A stretch of DNA of 5,685 nucleotides from Planctomycetaceae bacterium UBA2972 (GTDB lineage Bacteria > Planctomycetota > Planctomycetia > Pirellulales > Pirellulaceae): the NCBI GenBank assembly GCA_002348315.1, contig DEAW01000193.1, positions 1 through 5,685 on the forward strand, read 5' to 3'. Position 1 is the stretch's first letter. Each line of letters starts with the position of its first letter. Below, in pieces: positions 5,593-5,685 of the stretch. Both the position numbers and the translations under genes were made by a program. The notes under the pieces were generated by a model that saw only the letters and a list, made by a program, of their open reading frames with translations, did not search any database and was not told the DNA's origin.

Positions 5593-5611
5593 TGCCCTTT
5601 GAGAGGCACAC
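5590..5611. repeat. 7-bp stem-loop GTGTGCC/GGCACAC
   Basis: A perfect 7-bp stem encloses the 8-base loop CTTTGAGA. No T-tract follows on the plus strand; on the minus strand TCTCTTATA follows, which is too poor in U to call a terminator with confidence. Its left arm shares bases 5590-5592 with the adjoining palindrome, so the two could not form fully at once. Confidence 0.4.
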
Positions 5612-5685
5612 GCGATCCTTGGCAACTGTTCAAGCCCATACTTGCTATGTATGCGTTGACTTCGCTATCATGTTCCAGCCGGCAC

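Larger units (their letters stand above)
5324..5685. other. 362-bp right-end region without a clear gene
   Basis: The only coding candidate is a 42-codon minus-strand ORF (5379-5507). Beyond it, 5532-5611 carries three dyad symmetries listed separately. No good terminator for the plus-strand gene ending at 5323 is visible, and 5612-5685 shows nothing I can assign. Confidence 0.55.

Overview
The window reads as a moderately AT-rich piece of a free-living bacterial chromosome with wide intergenic gaps. I infer Planctomycetota, possibly a Pirellula-type lineage. The hints are the elongator tRNA-Met without an encoded CCA end, a secreted protein with CGGFHP and CxxCHE motifs that resembles planctomycete hypotheticals I recall, and an EF0837/Atu3266-like amidohydrolase. 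The assignment rests on memory of families and is only moderately supported.

Layout. Bases 3-1007 (+) hold the 3' part of an amidohydrolase whose start lies off the left edge. It keeps the HxH and Asp ligands but has lost three other expected metal ligands. A 243-bp gap follows, with a striking array of TG(T/C)AA boxes at an exact 10-bp period, ahead of dld (1251-3023, +), the respiratory FAD-dependent D-lactate dehydrogenase. Downstream, a tRNA-Met(CAT) gene lies on the minus strand (3144-3217), with an intrinsic terminator (3059-3092) in the gap between the two convergent genes.

From about 3220 to the right edge the character changes to accessory DNA: orphan genes, long gaps, small or broken frames and repeats. 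A 54-bp imperfect direct repeat (3376-3429 and 4213-4266, spaced exactly 837 bp) brackets a gene for a four-helix membrane protein (3613-4218), so that the repeat plus gene looks like a module. After the second copy comes a stretch where protein-like reading continues across three segments in two frames (4275-4604), possibly a decayed gene. Then comes a well-expressed-looking secreted protein with a CxxCH motif (4733-5323). The right end holds a doubtful 42-codon minus-strand ORF and three dyad symmetries packed in 80 bp.

No operon is evident: the complete genes are separated by more than 240 bp and appear to be separately expressed. I see no CRISPR array, transposase or recombinase gene. The most interesting items are the phased box array before dld, the ligand-depleted amidohydrolase and the repeat-bracketed membrane-protein module.
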